60,644 nucleotides of DNA from Bacteroidales bacterium. Its GTDB lineage: Bacteria > Bacteroidota > Bacteroidia > Bacteroidales > UBA932. Under the pieces are notes generated by a model, which saw nothing but the letters and a program-made list of their open reading frames with translations, did not search any database and was not told the origin of the DNA. Below, piece after piece: positions 8,701 to 15,056 of the stretch; positions within the stretch are counted from its first letter, which is position 1, and each line of letters opens with the position of its first letter. The position numbers and the translations under genes are program-made. Location: assembly GCA_017617715.1 (NCBI GenBank), contig JAFZVQ010000049.1, positions 1 to 60,644 of the forward strand. Direction: 5' to 3'.

Positions 8701-9210
8701 ACCAACAGTCTCGACTTTCCAGAAGTCGCCGTCCTTGCCGTCCTTGCCGTCCTTGCCATTGGTGCCGTTGGTACCGTTGGTACCGTTGGTGCCGTTGGTG
8801 CCGTCCTTGCCGTCTTCACCCTTGGCCTTGATGCCGCTGGGGAATGCGGTGGAGGTGAACCTCTTACCATCAATGCACCAGTAGCCGTCACTGTCAATGG
8901 TGACGACGCTACCATTTTTACCATCGGTACCGTTGGTTCCGTTGGTACCATTGGTTCCGTTCTTGATGTTGTAAGTCTGGTCAGTACCGTCCTTGGTCAC
9001 GACGATGGCGAGACCGTCGGCGGTCGGAGTGACGCTCTTGAGCACGGAGCCAGCTTTGATGGCGTTGCTCAAATTGGTGACGTCGGTCTGCAGATTCTGA
9101 ACAGCAGTCTTGAGTTCAGCAATCTCAGTGCCGTAATCTTTGGTACATCCGGTCAAAAGTGCAGCGCCTGCGACGGCGAACACAATTGCGAATCTAAAGA
9201 TTTTTTTCAT
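5782..9210 (-). CDS. Large surface lipoprotein: DUF4988-type N-terminus with collagen-like tracts
   Basis: The product has 1142 residues from the ATG at 9210. The longer frame begins with a TTG at 9216, but the MKK start directly before the hydrophobic signal is the better choice. A lipobox (AGAALLTGC) leads into a short coiled coil (near residues 28-55, EIAELKTAVQNLQTDVTNLS), which matches the DUF4988 domain also found at the N-terminus of PL29 lyases. Two collagen-like Gly-x-x tracts follow, near 82-100 and 128-162, with a GSVVTIDSDGYWCIDGK strand-rich insert between them. The remaining 950 residues are beta-rich and not recognised. It is probably an elongated surface fibre or adhesin. A 5' promoter and a 3' terminator make it a single-gene transcript. 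Confidence 0.8.
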   Translation of the reverse strand: MKKIFRFAIVFAVAGAALLTGCTKDYGTEIAELKTAVQNLQTDVTNLSNAIKAGSVLKSVTPTADGLAIVVTKDGTDQTYNIKNGTNGTNGTNGTDGKNGSVVTIDSDGYWCIDGKRFTSTAFPSGIKAKGEDGKDGTNGTNGTNGTNGTNGKDGKDGKDGDFWKVETVGGVLSFVKYDGATGKAVEPAETVPVFEGGKNPVTAVWDTVGNTLTLFNVEGAENGQVVFSLDATLASIVTIPQFYYGGIEALYYHYLGGYYKEVTGTATGTDFEDQGAYSVKAKNKPENLIVNRNEVPYSFGAIETADYHVNPQAYKFETAVSQWGFNCLDRDYIDVMAGNPGWSAEFKGVTRKNTNIASVTYKIKNADKLNPSTPTQKIVSVLSLYASDKTNNNKIVTSDYAAVVAALEELNHLAFLKTNTYKAKDCAGTPIIAGQKMLFESAGEAAENAASVPVQYDAWAESGFPLDFVGIHVKGDDSIITLADLQKKYPNLDLNFELIDYTVGSNITSENAFGIIPAGQKVFFPAYAKTNAAGTGWTVEKITKNNSIEGISAVGRRPIVLVTLIDTEKTKDNVVLAGYFKIRIDRKVEPQVVVPPVTLLLKDFGEIGYACALIANETKWYDMSYQILEDGLKMTFNDFRGNYTWEQNKTYYKDASGNMKLNDSKADHSDDYGEVTYTKDNATTGDADITGVNDIFKLAVNKSQAEHVGVGKTMTLYAHFTKNVGSTLNNKPDDVYIGLTFKVGDKPAVKFIKKNPTYWYEDLNFKYPNDAKTDLGMATIRNNVRVPITWIKGGTNNSPSVTLFDKDIDDDWLVKDGANKVQIVAASTGAAVPGATYFYRFSADNKDITVNGKKWTKVNDGKLSWNGTDAIELTNDGVITYLCNDVTKQLINWGTNPKEKEENPTMTENFLYCNVDIVAQVAGATQGDICELLVEQIHVRFLRPVYLNFNPAKNHLVDGEATGSRVPFGTLFSAVDWQNYKIFTYDEATKTYKKGYYSPTLKDKATEADHQVDWYDYYGFTKLSVDLNTVATNQKNLLTDKTKFDLIKDVNRAAIIGIIDPADPANPKIYDMTTTGAANIIEIDITDLNNLAGYQFWYANNMGYAEDFALRVDVSLTYSWGTFTRQIEIPVYGTNHNYQND
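8725..8964 (-). repeat. Two tandem Gly-Thr-Asn / Gly-Lys-Asp codon repeat tracts
   Basis: Positions 8911-8964 and 8728-8822 are made of 9-base repeats that encode GTN and GKD triplets. They lie inside the DUF4988 gene and separate the coiled coil from the body. Such short tandem repeats can change length by replication slippage in steps that keep the frame. Confidence 0.85.
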
Positions 9211-9293
9211 ACACAAATTGTTTAAAAAGTTAATTATTAAAAAATTTTATGTTCTAGGGTTTAGTAACCTTGTCCAATGATTTCAGGCTCAAA

Positions 9294-9308
9294 AGGGTAT
9301 AATACCCT
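9294..9308 (-). other. Palindrome in the 5' leader of the DUF4988 lipoprotein gene
   Basis: AGGGTAT and ATACCCT flank a single A. The site lies inside the roughly 117-nt leader predicted by the promoter at 9334-9367. It could be an operator or an mRNA hairpin; no T-run follows. Confidence 0.4.
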
Positions 9309-9333
9309 CTTCGCCACGAAACCTAATAACGCG

Positions 9334-9367
9334 CAAATTTATATAGAAAAAATTTCTTGTGCAACAA
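9334..9367 (-). promoter_or_regulatory. Promoter of the DUF4988 lipoprotein gene
   Basis: On the minus strand TTGTTG (9362-9367) is followed after 20 nt by TAAATTTG (9334-9341). This is a full match to the Bacteroidota -33/-7 pattern in an AT-rich region. The predicted leader is about 117 nt. Confidence 0.6.
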
Positions 9368-9372
9368 TTTTT

Positions 9373-9415
9373 AAAAAAATTTACATCCTGACGCCCTTTC
9401 AGAGGGGCCAGGATG
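9373..9415 (-). terminator. Probable terminator after the 133-residue secreted protein gene
   Basis: The arms CATCCTG (minus strand) and CAGGATG close an imperfect hairpin with an inner GGCCCCTCT / AGGGGC stem. A T-rich run follows on the minus strand at 9373-9380. Confidence 0.65.
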
Positions 9416-9447
9416 GCAATTTTGATATATATTATATAAGGTAGGCA

Positions 9448-9849
9448 TTAAAAATACTCGGAAAACACTCTGTCAAGCTGATCCCAGTCCACATTGCGTA
9501 TCACCATGATGAAGTTGGGAAACTTGAGGGTCAGCCTGACTTTGCCGTCGGGATAGCTGACGATATCGGCGTCTCCCTCCTTGTAGTGCATGCTCCCGGA
9601 TTCCTTGCCCTTAAGCTGACGGCGGATTTCGGGATAGTACTCATCCCCGACTTCGCGGCGCAGGCTCTTGGGCAGGAACTTGTTGAATGTCTTCAACTTG
9701 GTGAGCGTCATCGTCATGTGGATATTGGCATAGCGGTGGGTGAAGTCGATGAGGGGTTCATCCACCGCCTTGCCTTTCTGGGCATAAGCCCCGAATCCGG
9801 GCATCACGACGGCAAGCGTCAGAAGCACTAATAATAACCTCTTATACAT
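9448..9849 (-). CDS. Small secreted protein, function unknown
   Basis: The product has 133 residues starting with a signal peptide (YKRLLLVLLTLAVVMPGFGA, cleavage after YAQ). The mature part holds a helix (TMTLTKLKTFNKFLPKSLRR), then a strand-rich end (SMHYKEGDADIVSYPDGKVR, then LTLKFPNFIMVIRNVDWDQL). I do not recognise a family. It follows the ppdK stop by 8 nt, so it probably lies on the ppdK transcript and ends at the terminator at 9373-9415. No enzymatic motif is visible. Confidence 0.65.
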   Translation of the reverse strand: MYKRLLLVLLTLAVVMPGFGAYAQKGKAVDEPLIDFTHRYANIHMTMTLTKLKTFNKFLPKSLRREVGDEYYPEIRRQLKGKESGSMHYKEGDADIVSYPDGKVRLTLKFPNFIMVIRNVDWDQLDRVFSEYF

Positions 9850-9857
9850 TACGCGCG

Positions 9858-12578
9858 TTATGCGTTCTGCTTGATTGCAGCCTGTGCCGCCGCAAGACGG
9901 GCGATAGGCACGCGGAAAGGAGAACAGCTCACGTAGTCAACCCCGATACGGTTGAAGAAGTAGACGGAGTCGGGATCGCCGCCGTGCTCGCCGCACACGC
10001 CGCATTTGAGGTCGGGGCGCTTGCTGCGGCCGCCCTGGATACCGATTTCGACGAGCTTGCCCACGGCCTTCACGTCGATGGTCTGGAACGGATCGGCATC
10101 GAGAATCTTGTTGCCAAGGTAATCTCCCATGAAGGTGCCGACGTCGTCGCGGCTGAAGCCGAAGGTCATCTGGGTGAGGTCGTTGGTGCCGAAGCTGAAG
10201 AACTCTGCGGTGCGGGCCATGCGGTCGGCAGTGAGGGCTGCACGGGGGATTTCAATCATGGTGCCGAACTTGAAGTCGAGGACTTCGCCGGTGGCGGCTT
10301 CGACTTCCGTCTTGATCTTCACGCAGATAGCCTTCTGGAAGCGGAGCTCGCGCTCGGAGACGGTGACGGGGATCATAATCTCTGGGATAGGGTGGAAGCC
10401 CTCGCGCTGCAGCTCGGCCTCGGCGGTGAAGATGGCCCTGTACTGGGTCTCGGCGATGAGAGGATACGTCACGTGGAGACGGACTCCGCGGTGGCCCATC
10501 ATGGGGTTGACCTCGTGGAGGTTCTCGCCGCGCTTCTCAATGTCGTCCACGGAAATGCCGAGCTCGTTGGCGAGTTCAAGCTCCTTCTCCTTGCCCTTGG
10601 GCACGAATTCGTGGAGAGGCGGGTCGAGCAGGCGGAAGACCACGGGCTTGCCGTCCATGATCTTGAGGGTGCTCTTGACGGAAGCCTTCATGAACGGCTC
10701 GAGCTCGTCGAGAGCGGCCTTGCGCTCCTCGTTGGTGTCGGAGAGTATCATCTTGCGGAGCTTTGCAAGAGGGGTTTCGGAATTCTTGCCGTAGAACATG
10801 TGCTCGATACGGAAGAGACCGATGCCCTCGGCTCCGAAGGAAAGGGCGCGTGCGGCGTCTTCGGGGGTGTCCGCATTGGTGCGGATGCCGAGACGGCGGA
10901 ATTTGTCCACTATTTCCATGAAACGGATGAACAGCGGGTTCTCGCTGGCGTCCATGGTGTCTATCTTCTCAGCATAGACATAGCCCTTGGAGCCGTTGAG
11001 GGAGAACCAGTCGCCCTCCTTATAGGTGGCGCCGCCGAAGCTGACGCTCTTGCCGGCGAGGTTGATCTTCATGGACTCGCAGCCCACGATGCAGCACTTG
11101 CCCCAGCCGCGGGCCACGAGGGCCGCGTGGGAGGTCATGCCGCCGCGGGTGGTCAGGATACCTGCGGAAGCGCGCATGCCCTCGATGTCCTCGGGGGAAG
11201 TCTCCTCACGGATGAGGATAACCTTGCGGCCGGCTGCAGCGGCCTCCATTGCTGCTTCGGATGTGAAGACTATGGTGCCGACGGCTCCGCCCGGAGAAGC
11301 GGGAAGACCCTTGGCCACGACCTCGGCCTTCTTCTCGGAGGCGGGATCGAGGATGGGGTGGAGTATTTCGTCGAGCTGGGCGGGAGACACGCGAAGAACG
11401 GCCTCCTTCTCGTCTATCATGCCTTCGGAGAGCATGTCCATCGCCATCTGGAGGGCGGCGATGCCGGTGCGCTTGCCGATACGGCACTGGAGCATCCAGA
11501 GATGGCCTTCCTGGATGGTGAACTCGATATCCTGCATGTCGTGGAAGTGCTCTTCCAGGCGCCTGCGTATGCCGTCAAGCTCCGCGTAGACCTCGGGCAT
11601 GGCGGCCTCGAGGGACTGCAGGTGCTTGTTGTGTTCGGTCTTGGTGGCCTCGTTGAGAGGGTTCGGGGTGCGGATACCGGCCACGACGTCTTCGCCCTGG
11701 GCGTTGATGAGCCATTCGCCGTAGAACTTGTTGTCGCCGGAGGCAGGGTTGCGGGAGAACGCAACGCCGGTGGCGGAGGTATCGCCCATGTTGCCGAAGA
11801 CCATGGACTGCACGTTCACTGCGGTGCCCCAGTCATCGGGTATCTTCTCGATGCGGCGATAGGCGATGGCACGCTTGCCGTTCCAGGACTTGAACACGCC
11901 GCCGATGGAGCCCCAGAGCTGATCCTGGGCGGTGTCGGGGAATTCCACTCCGAGCACTTCCTTCACCTTCACCTTGAACTTGTCGCAGAGCTCCTTGAGC
12001 TCGTCTGCGGAGATTTCGGTGTCGGACTTGTAGCCGCGGGCTTCCTTGAGCTCTTCCATCATGCGGTCGAGTTGCTGGCGTATGCCCTGGCCGTCCGCGG
12101 GCTCGATGCCCTCAGCCTTCTCCATGACGACGTCGGAGTACATCATGATGAGGCGGCGGTAGGCGTCGTAGACGAACCTGGGGTTGCCGGTCTTCTTGAT
12201 CATGCCGGGGAGGGTCTCGGAGCACAGGCCGATGTTGAGGATGGTGTCCATCATGCCGGGCATTGAACTGCGGGCGCCGCTGCGGCAGCTGACGAGGAGG
12301 GGATCTGCGGGGTCGCCGAACTTCTTGCCCATCATCTTCTCTGTTGCTTCAAGGGCTGCAGCAACCTCTTTCTTGAGGTCGTCGGTGTAGCCGCCGCCGA
12401 GTTCGTAATACTCTGCGCAGCATTCGGTGGTGATGGTGAAACCGGCCGGGACGGGCATCCCGAGCTTGCTCATTTCCGCAAGGTTAGCGCCCTTGCCGCC
12501 GAGGAGTTCCCTCATTGATCCGTCGCCTTCCGCGGTCTTTCCGCCGAAGCGATACACTCTTTTCTTGTTCTCGAACAT
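9858..12578 (-). CDS. ppdK: Pyruvate, phosphate dikinase
   Basis: The product has 906 residues, slightly longer than the usual 870-890. It catalyses the reversible reaction ATP + phosphate + pyruvate to AMP + PPi + phosphoenolpyruvate and links glycolysis to gluconeogenesis in the cytoplasm. The N-terminal nucleotide-grasp region shows GGKGANLAEMSKLGMPVPAGF (residues 27-47). The swivelling phosphohistidine domain shows GGMTSHAALVARGWGKCC with the catalytic His near 484. The C-terminal PEP/pyruvate barrel carries GLFRIEHMFY and CGVCGEHGGDP with the catalytic Cys near 862. The sequence has all expected catalytic residues. It starts 38 nt after a predicted promoter and is followed by a small secreted protein gene. 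Confidence 0.97.
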   Translation of the reverse strand: MFENKKRVYRFGGKTAEGDGSMRELLGGKGANLAEMSKLGMPVPAGFTITTECCAEYYELGGGYTDDLKKEVAAALEATEKMMGKKFGDPADPLLVSCRSGARSSMPGMMDTILNIGLCSETLPGMIKKTGNPRFVYDAYRRLIMMYSDVVMEKAEGIEPADGQGIRQQLDRMMEELKEARGYKSDTEISADELKELCDKFKVKVKEVLGVEFPDTAQDQLWGSIGGVFKSWNGKRAIAYRRIEKIPDDWGTAVNVQSMVFGNMGDTSATGVAFSRNPASGDNKFYGEWLINAQGEDVVAGIRTPNPLNEATKTEHNKHLQSLEAAMPEVYAELDGIRRRLEEHFHDMQDIEFTIQEGHLWMLQCRIGKRTGIAALQMAMDMLSEGMIDEKEAVLRVSPAQLDEILHPILDPASEKKAEVVAKGLPASPGGAVGTIVFTSEAAMEAAAAGRKVILIREETSPEDIEGMRASAGILTTRGGMTSHAALVARGWGKCCIVGCESMKINLAGKSVSFGGATYKEGDWFSLNGSKGYVYAEKIDTMDASENPLFIRFMEIVDKFRRLGIRTNADTPEDAARALSFGAEGIGLFRIEHMFYGKNSETPLAKLRKMILSDTNEERKAALDELEPFMKASVKSTLKIMDGKPVVFRLLDPPLHEFVPKGKEKELELANELGISVDDIEKRGENLHEVNPMMGHRGVRLHVTYPLIAETQYRAIFTAEAELQREGFHPIPEIMIPVTVSERELRFQKAICVKIKTEVEAATGEVLDFKFGTMIEIPRAALTADRMARTAEFFSFGTNDLTQMTFGFSRDDVGTFMGDYLGNKILDADPFQTIDVKAVGKLVEIGIQGGRSKRPDLKCGVCGEHGGDPDSVYFFNRIGVDYVSCSPFRVPIARLAAAQAAIKQNA

Positions 12579-12615
12579 ATTTTTATAAGTAAATCTGTTT
12601 TATAAAACCAAGTCG

Positions 12616-12647
12616 CGAATATACTATTATTTTTTATTCCACGCAAA
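12616..12647 (-). promoter_or_regulatory. Promoter of ppdK
   Basis: TTTG (12644-12647) and TATATTCG (12616-12623) on the minus strand are 20 nt apart, a near-consensus Bacteroidota promoter (TTCG for TTTG in the -7 box). It lies between the phoH stop and the ppdK start. Confidence 0.5.
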
Positions 12648-12656
12648 CCGAAATGC

Positions 12657-14018
12657 CTATAAGAGTTTGGCGGCAAGGTCGGAAAGCGGGCTCCTTTCGC
12701 CCTTGCGCAGGAAAACGTGCTGGAATATCTTCTGTCCGGCCAGTTTTTCGGAAATATGGGAGAGGCCGTTGGACCATTGGTCGAGATATGGCTGGTCGAT
12801 CTGGAACACGTCGCCGGTGAACACCATCTTGGTGCCTTCGCCGGCACGGGTGATAATGGTCTTTATTTCATGCGGCGTGAGGTTCTGGGCCTCGTCTATG
12901 ATGAAGAAGCATTTGCCCAGGGATCGGCCTCGGATGTAGGCGAGGGGCTCGATGATGAGTTTTTCCATCGTGAGCATGGCATCCAGGCGCTGGGCCTCGC
13001 GCGAGCCGGGACGGAAGCGTTCCTTGATCACGTTGAGATTGTCCATCAGGGGCTGCAGGAAGGGGCTCATCTTGGTCTTCTGGTCGCCGGGCAGGTAGCC
13101 TATGTCCTGGTTGCCGAGTATGACGGTGGGACGGGAAAGGATTATCTGGTCGTAGTCGCGTTCCTGCGCGAGGGCGGAGGCGAGGGCGATGAGCGTCTTG
13201 CCGGTGCCGGCGCCGCCTGTCAGGGCCACAAGGTCGATTTTCGGGTTGAGGCAGGCATCCATGGCCATTTTCTGCTCGTCGTTGCGGGGATGGATGCCGT
13301 AGGCCTCGCGGGTCTTGATGAGCACTATCTTGCCGCGGTCGGCGTCGTAGCGGGCGCAGACGGTCCGGGATTCTTCATCTCCCAGGCCGGCGGCGCTCTC
13401 CTCCCAGCTGAACTTGAAGAGCTGGTTGGCCTCGGGCTTCGAAGCCTGCACGTCTTCCCAGGCGATGGCCGTCTCGGGGCCGTAGCAGAGAGCCTGCATC
13501 AGGCTGGAATCCAAGGTCTTGCGCAAGACTTCCTGGAGCCGTTCGTCTAGCTTGTCGTCGTCCACCTTGTCGGTGAGGTAGTCCTGCACCATCATTCCGG
13601 CCGCCTTGGCCTTTAGACGCAGGTTCACGTCTTTGGTCACGAGGGCGACGAAGGTGCCGGGATGGGTGTCGCGCACCCACATGGCGGTGGAAAGGATACG
13701 GTGGTCCTGGGTGTCGTCCTTGAACAGCTCGGCAAGTTCTTCCGGGAAGGGGTGGTTAGGCTCCACTTTTATGCGTCCCAGGCCCTTGCCTATAGGCACG
13801 CCGGTCTTGCCGAAGGATTTGCCGTTGGTGATTTTGTCCAGGTCCCGCATGAAGCCGCGGGCATGGTAGGCCAGGGTGTCGTTGCCTTTTTTGAACTTGT
13901 CGGCCTCTTCTATCACGGCGGTGGGTATCACGAGGTCGTTGTCCTTGAACTGCCGTATGGCCTTGTGGTCGTGCAGGATGACGTTGGTGTCGAGCACGTA
14001 GATTTTAGGTTTGCCCAT
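12657..14018 (-). CDS. phoH: PIN-domain PhoH family ATPase
   Basis: The product has 453 residues. An N-terminal PIN nuclease fold begins with YVLDTNVILHD (residues 7-17) and includes further acidic positions (DHRILSTA, VTKDVNLR), consistent with a metal-dependent RNase site. The C-terminal PhoH domain has a Walker A motif TGGAGTGKT (267-275), a Walker B FFIIDEAQN (371-379) and a TGDVFQID motif (401-408). This PIN-PhoH architecture (PhoH2 or YlaK type) is associated with RNA unwinding and cleavage; the substrate is unknown. It lies 6 nt after the PurL-like gene and is probably the last gene of the DPP-IV, folC, A2M, PurL-like run. Confidence 0.9.
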   Translation of the reverse strand: MGKPKIYVLDTNVILHDHKAIRQFKDNDLVIPTAVIEEADKFKKGNDTLAYHARGFMRDLDKITNGKSFGKTGVPIGKGLGRIKVEPNHPFPEELAELFKDDTQDHRILSTAMWVRDTHPGTFVALVTKDVNLRLKAKAAGMMVQDYLTDKVDDDKLDERLQEVLRKTLDSSLMQALCYGPETAIAWEDVQASKPEANQLFKFSWEESAAGLGDEESRTVCARYDADRGKIVLIKTREAYGIHPRNDEQKMAMDACLNPKIDLVALTGGAGTGKTLIALASALAQERDYDQIILSRPTVILGNQDIGYLPGDQKTKMSPFLQPLMDNLNVIKERFRPGSREAQRLDAMLTMEKLIIEPLAYIRGRSLGKCFFIIDEAQNLTPHEIKTIITRAGEGTKMVFTGDVFQIDQPYLDQWSNGLSHISEKLAGQKIFQHVFLRKGERSPLSDLAAKLL

Positions 14019-14024
14019 ATATTG

Positions 14025-15056
14025 TCAGTCTTCCCCTTCAGCGTTCTGCATAAGGGATTCAAGTATAGTCTGTATGCCGCTTTTGGCGGAGGCCTCCAGA
14101 TGGAGACGGCCGTCGGCGGAAGGATGCCCGAGCGGGAAAAAAGCCACGTCCTGCAGCAGCAGCTCGGCGTCGATGTAGTCGAAATCCATGTCGCGTATCT
14201 GCACCACGGCGCCCGGCACTTCCGAGAACAGGATGCGCACCGGATCGCTCTCGCCGCAGGCCTGCATGATGCCGGATATGTCCACCATGGAGCCCGTGCC
14301 GCCGCGGGTCATACGGTAAAGCGCCGTGTAGAGCCCGCCCTCGCCCACGGTGGCTGCGCTCAGCAGGACCCCGTCTTCGGCCAGCTCACGGACCACTTCG
14401 AAGCAGTCCATAAGATAGTCACCGTCAGACACTTGCGGAGCCGTGCCGCCCTGCAGCCCCAGCGAGCCGGCGAGCATCGAGCCGCCCAGACGGTAGTCGG
14501 ATGTGTCGAAAGGCAGGTAGACCACCCAGCTCTTCTTGTCGGGATGGAGCTGGTCGTCCACCAGCAGGGGCGCTCCGGAGAACGGAGTGGCGAACTGCAC
14601 GTCGAAATCCCCTTCCTCGCAACTGTAGCGGCGCAGCGAGAGCCGGAGGTTGTCGATGTAGTCGGCGGCGGCCTCCACGGAACGGTAGAATGCCGCCATA
14701 TCCCCCACCCTGCCCGGGTTGCAACGCCATTTCGCCGTGAGCGGAAGGTCGTCCAGCTTGAAATTGCCGTTTCGCCACATGGTGTCGATCAGGGCGCATG
14801 CGATACGGGAACGCGTCCAGGACTCCGCGAACGGCACCGGAGCCTGCGGACGCATCGCGAGCACAGACTTCAGGTAGCCGTCGATGCCGGAAGGGTCGAG
14901 GCTGATGGCGCCAGGCGGCGGGTCGAGGCTCTCGTCGAGCACGGTGCCACCGTCCTGCCTTTCGTCAGGCGTTTTCTCCGCCACTGAAGCGAGAATCTCC
15001 GCAGGGGTGAACTCCTGCGGGATTCCGTCGATTATGAATTTTGAGTGTAACACCAT
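14025..15056 (-). CDS. Stand-alone protein resembling the C-terminal AIR-synthase-like half of PurL
   Basis: The product has 343 residues. The segment LPLTAKWRCNPGRVGDMAAF parallels the LSANW...GEDA..Y region of PurL (FGAM synthase). AATVGEGGLYTALYRM occupies the place of the H(D/R)VSDGGL motif. RILFSEVPGAVVQIRDMDFD matches the conserved LF-E---A-VQVR block, and PLGHPSADGRLHLEA follows it as expected. The ATP-binding GKDS motif, the glutaminase domain and the catalytic Cys of full-length PurL are absent, so FGAM synthase activity is unlikely. It may be a degenerate paralog with a scaffolding or ligand-binding role. It starts one base after the A2M stop and ends 6 nt before phoH. The PurL relation is read by eye. 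Confidence 0.6.
   Translation of the reverse strand: MVLHSKFIIDGIPQEFTPAEILASVAEKTPDERQDGGTVLDESLDPPPGAISLDPSGIDGYLKSVLAMRPQAPVPFAESWTRSRIACALIDTMWRNGNFKLDDLPLTAKWRCNPGRVGDMAAFYRSVEAAADYIDNLRLSLRRYSCEEGDFDVQFATPFSGAPLLVDDQLHPDKKSWVVYLPFDTSDYRLGGSMLAGSLGLQGGTAPQVSDGDYLMDCFEVVRELAEDGVLLSAATVGEGGLYTALYRMTRGGTGSMVDISGIMQACGESDPVRILFSEVPGAVVQIRDMDFDYIDAELLLQDVAFFPLGHPSADGRLHLEASAKSGIQTILESLMQNAEGED

Noticed and set aside
8725-8964. Short regular repeats resembling a CRISPR array
   Set aside because: Period is 9 nt, in frame, coding for Gly-x-x triplets; there are no 25-40 nt repeats with unique spacers and no cas genes.
7051-9225. Long plus-strand open frame of 724 codons opposite the DUF4988 lipoprotein gene
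   Set aside because: It mirrors the codon structure of the minus-strand gene, has a Val/Gly/Leu/Asp-biased composition without domains, and no promoter. It is a shadow frame of a GC-rich gene.
9984-12266. Plus-strand open frame of 760 codons opposite ppdK
   Set aside because: Composition is alanine, histidine, glycine and leucine-heavy with no motif. It is the complement of clearly conserved ppdK codons.
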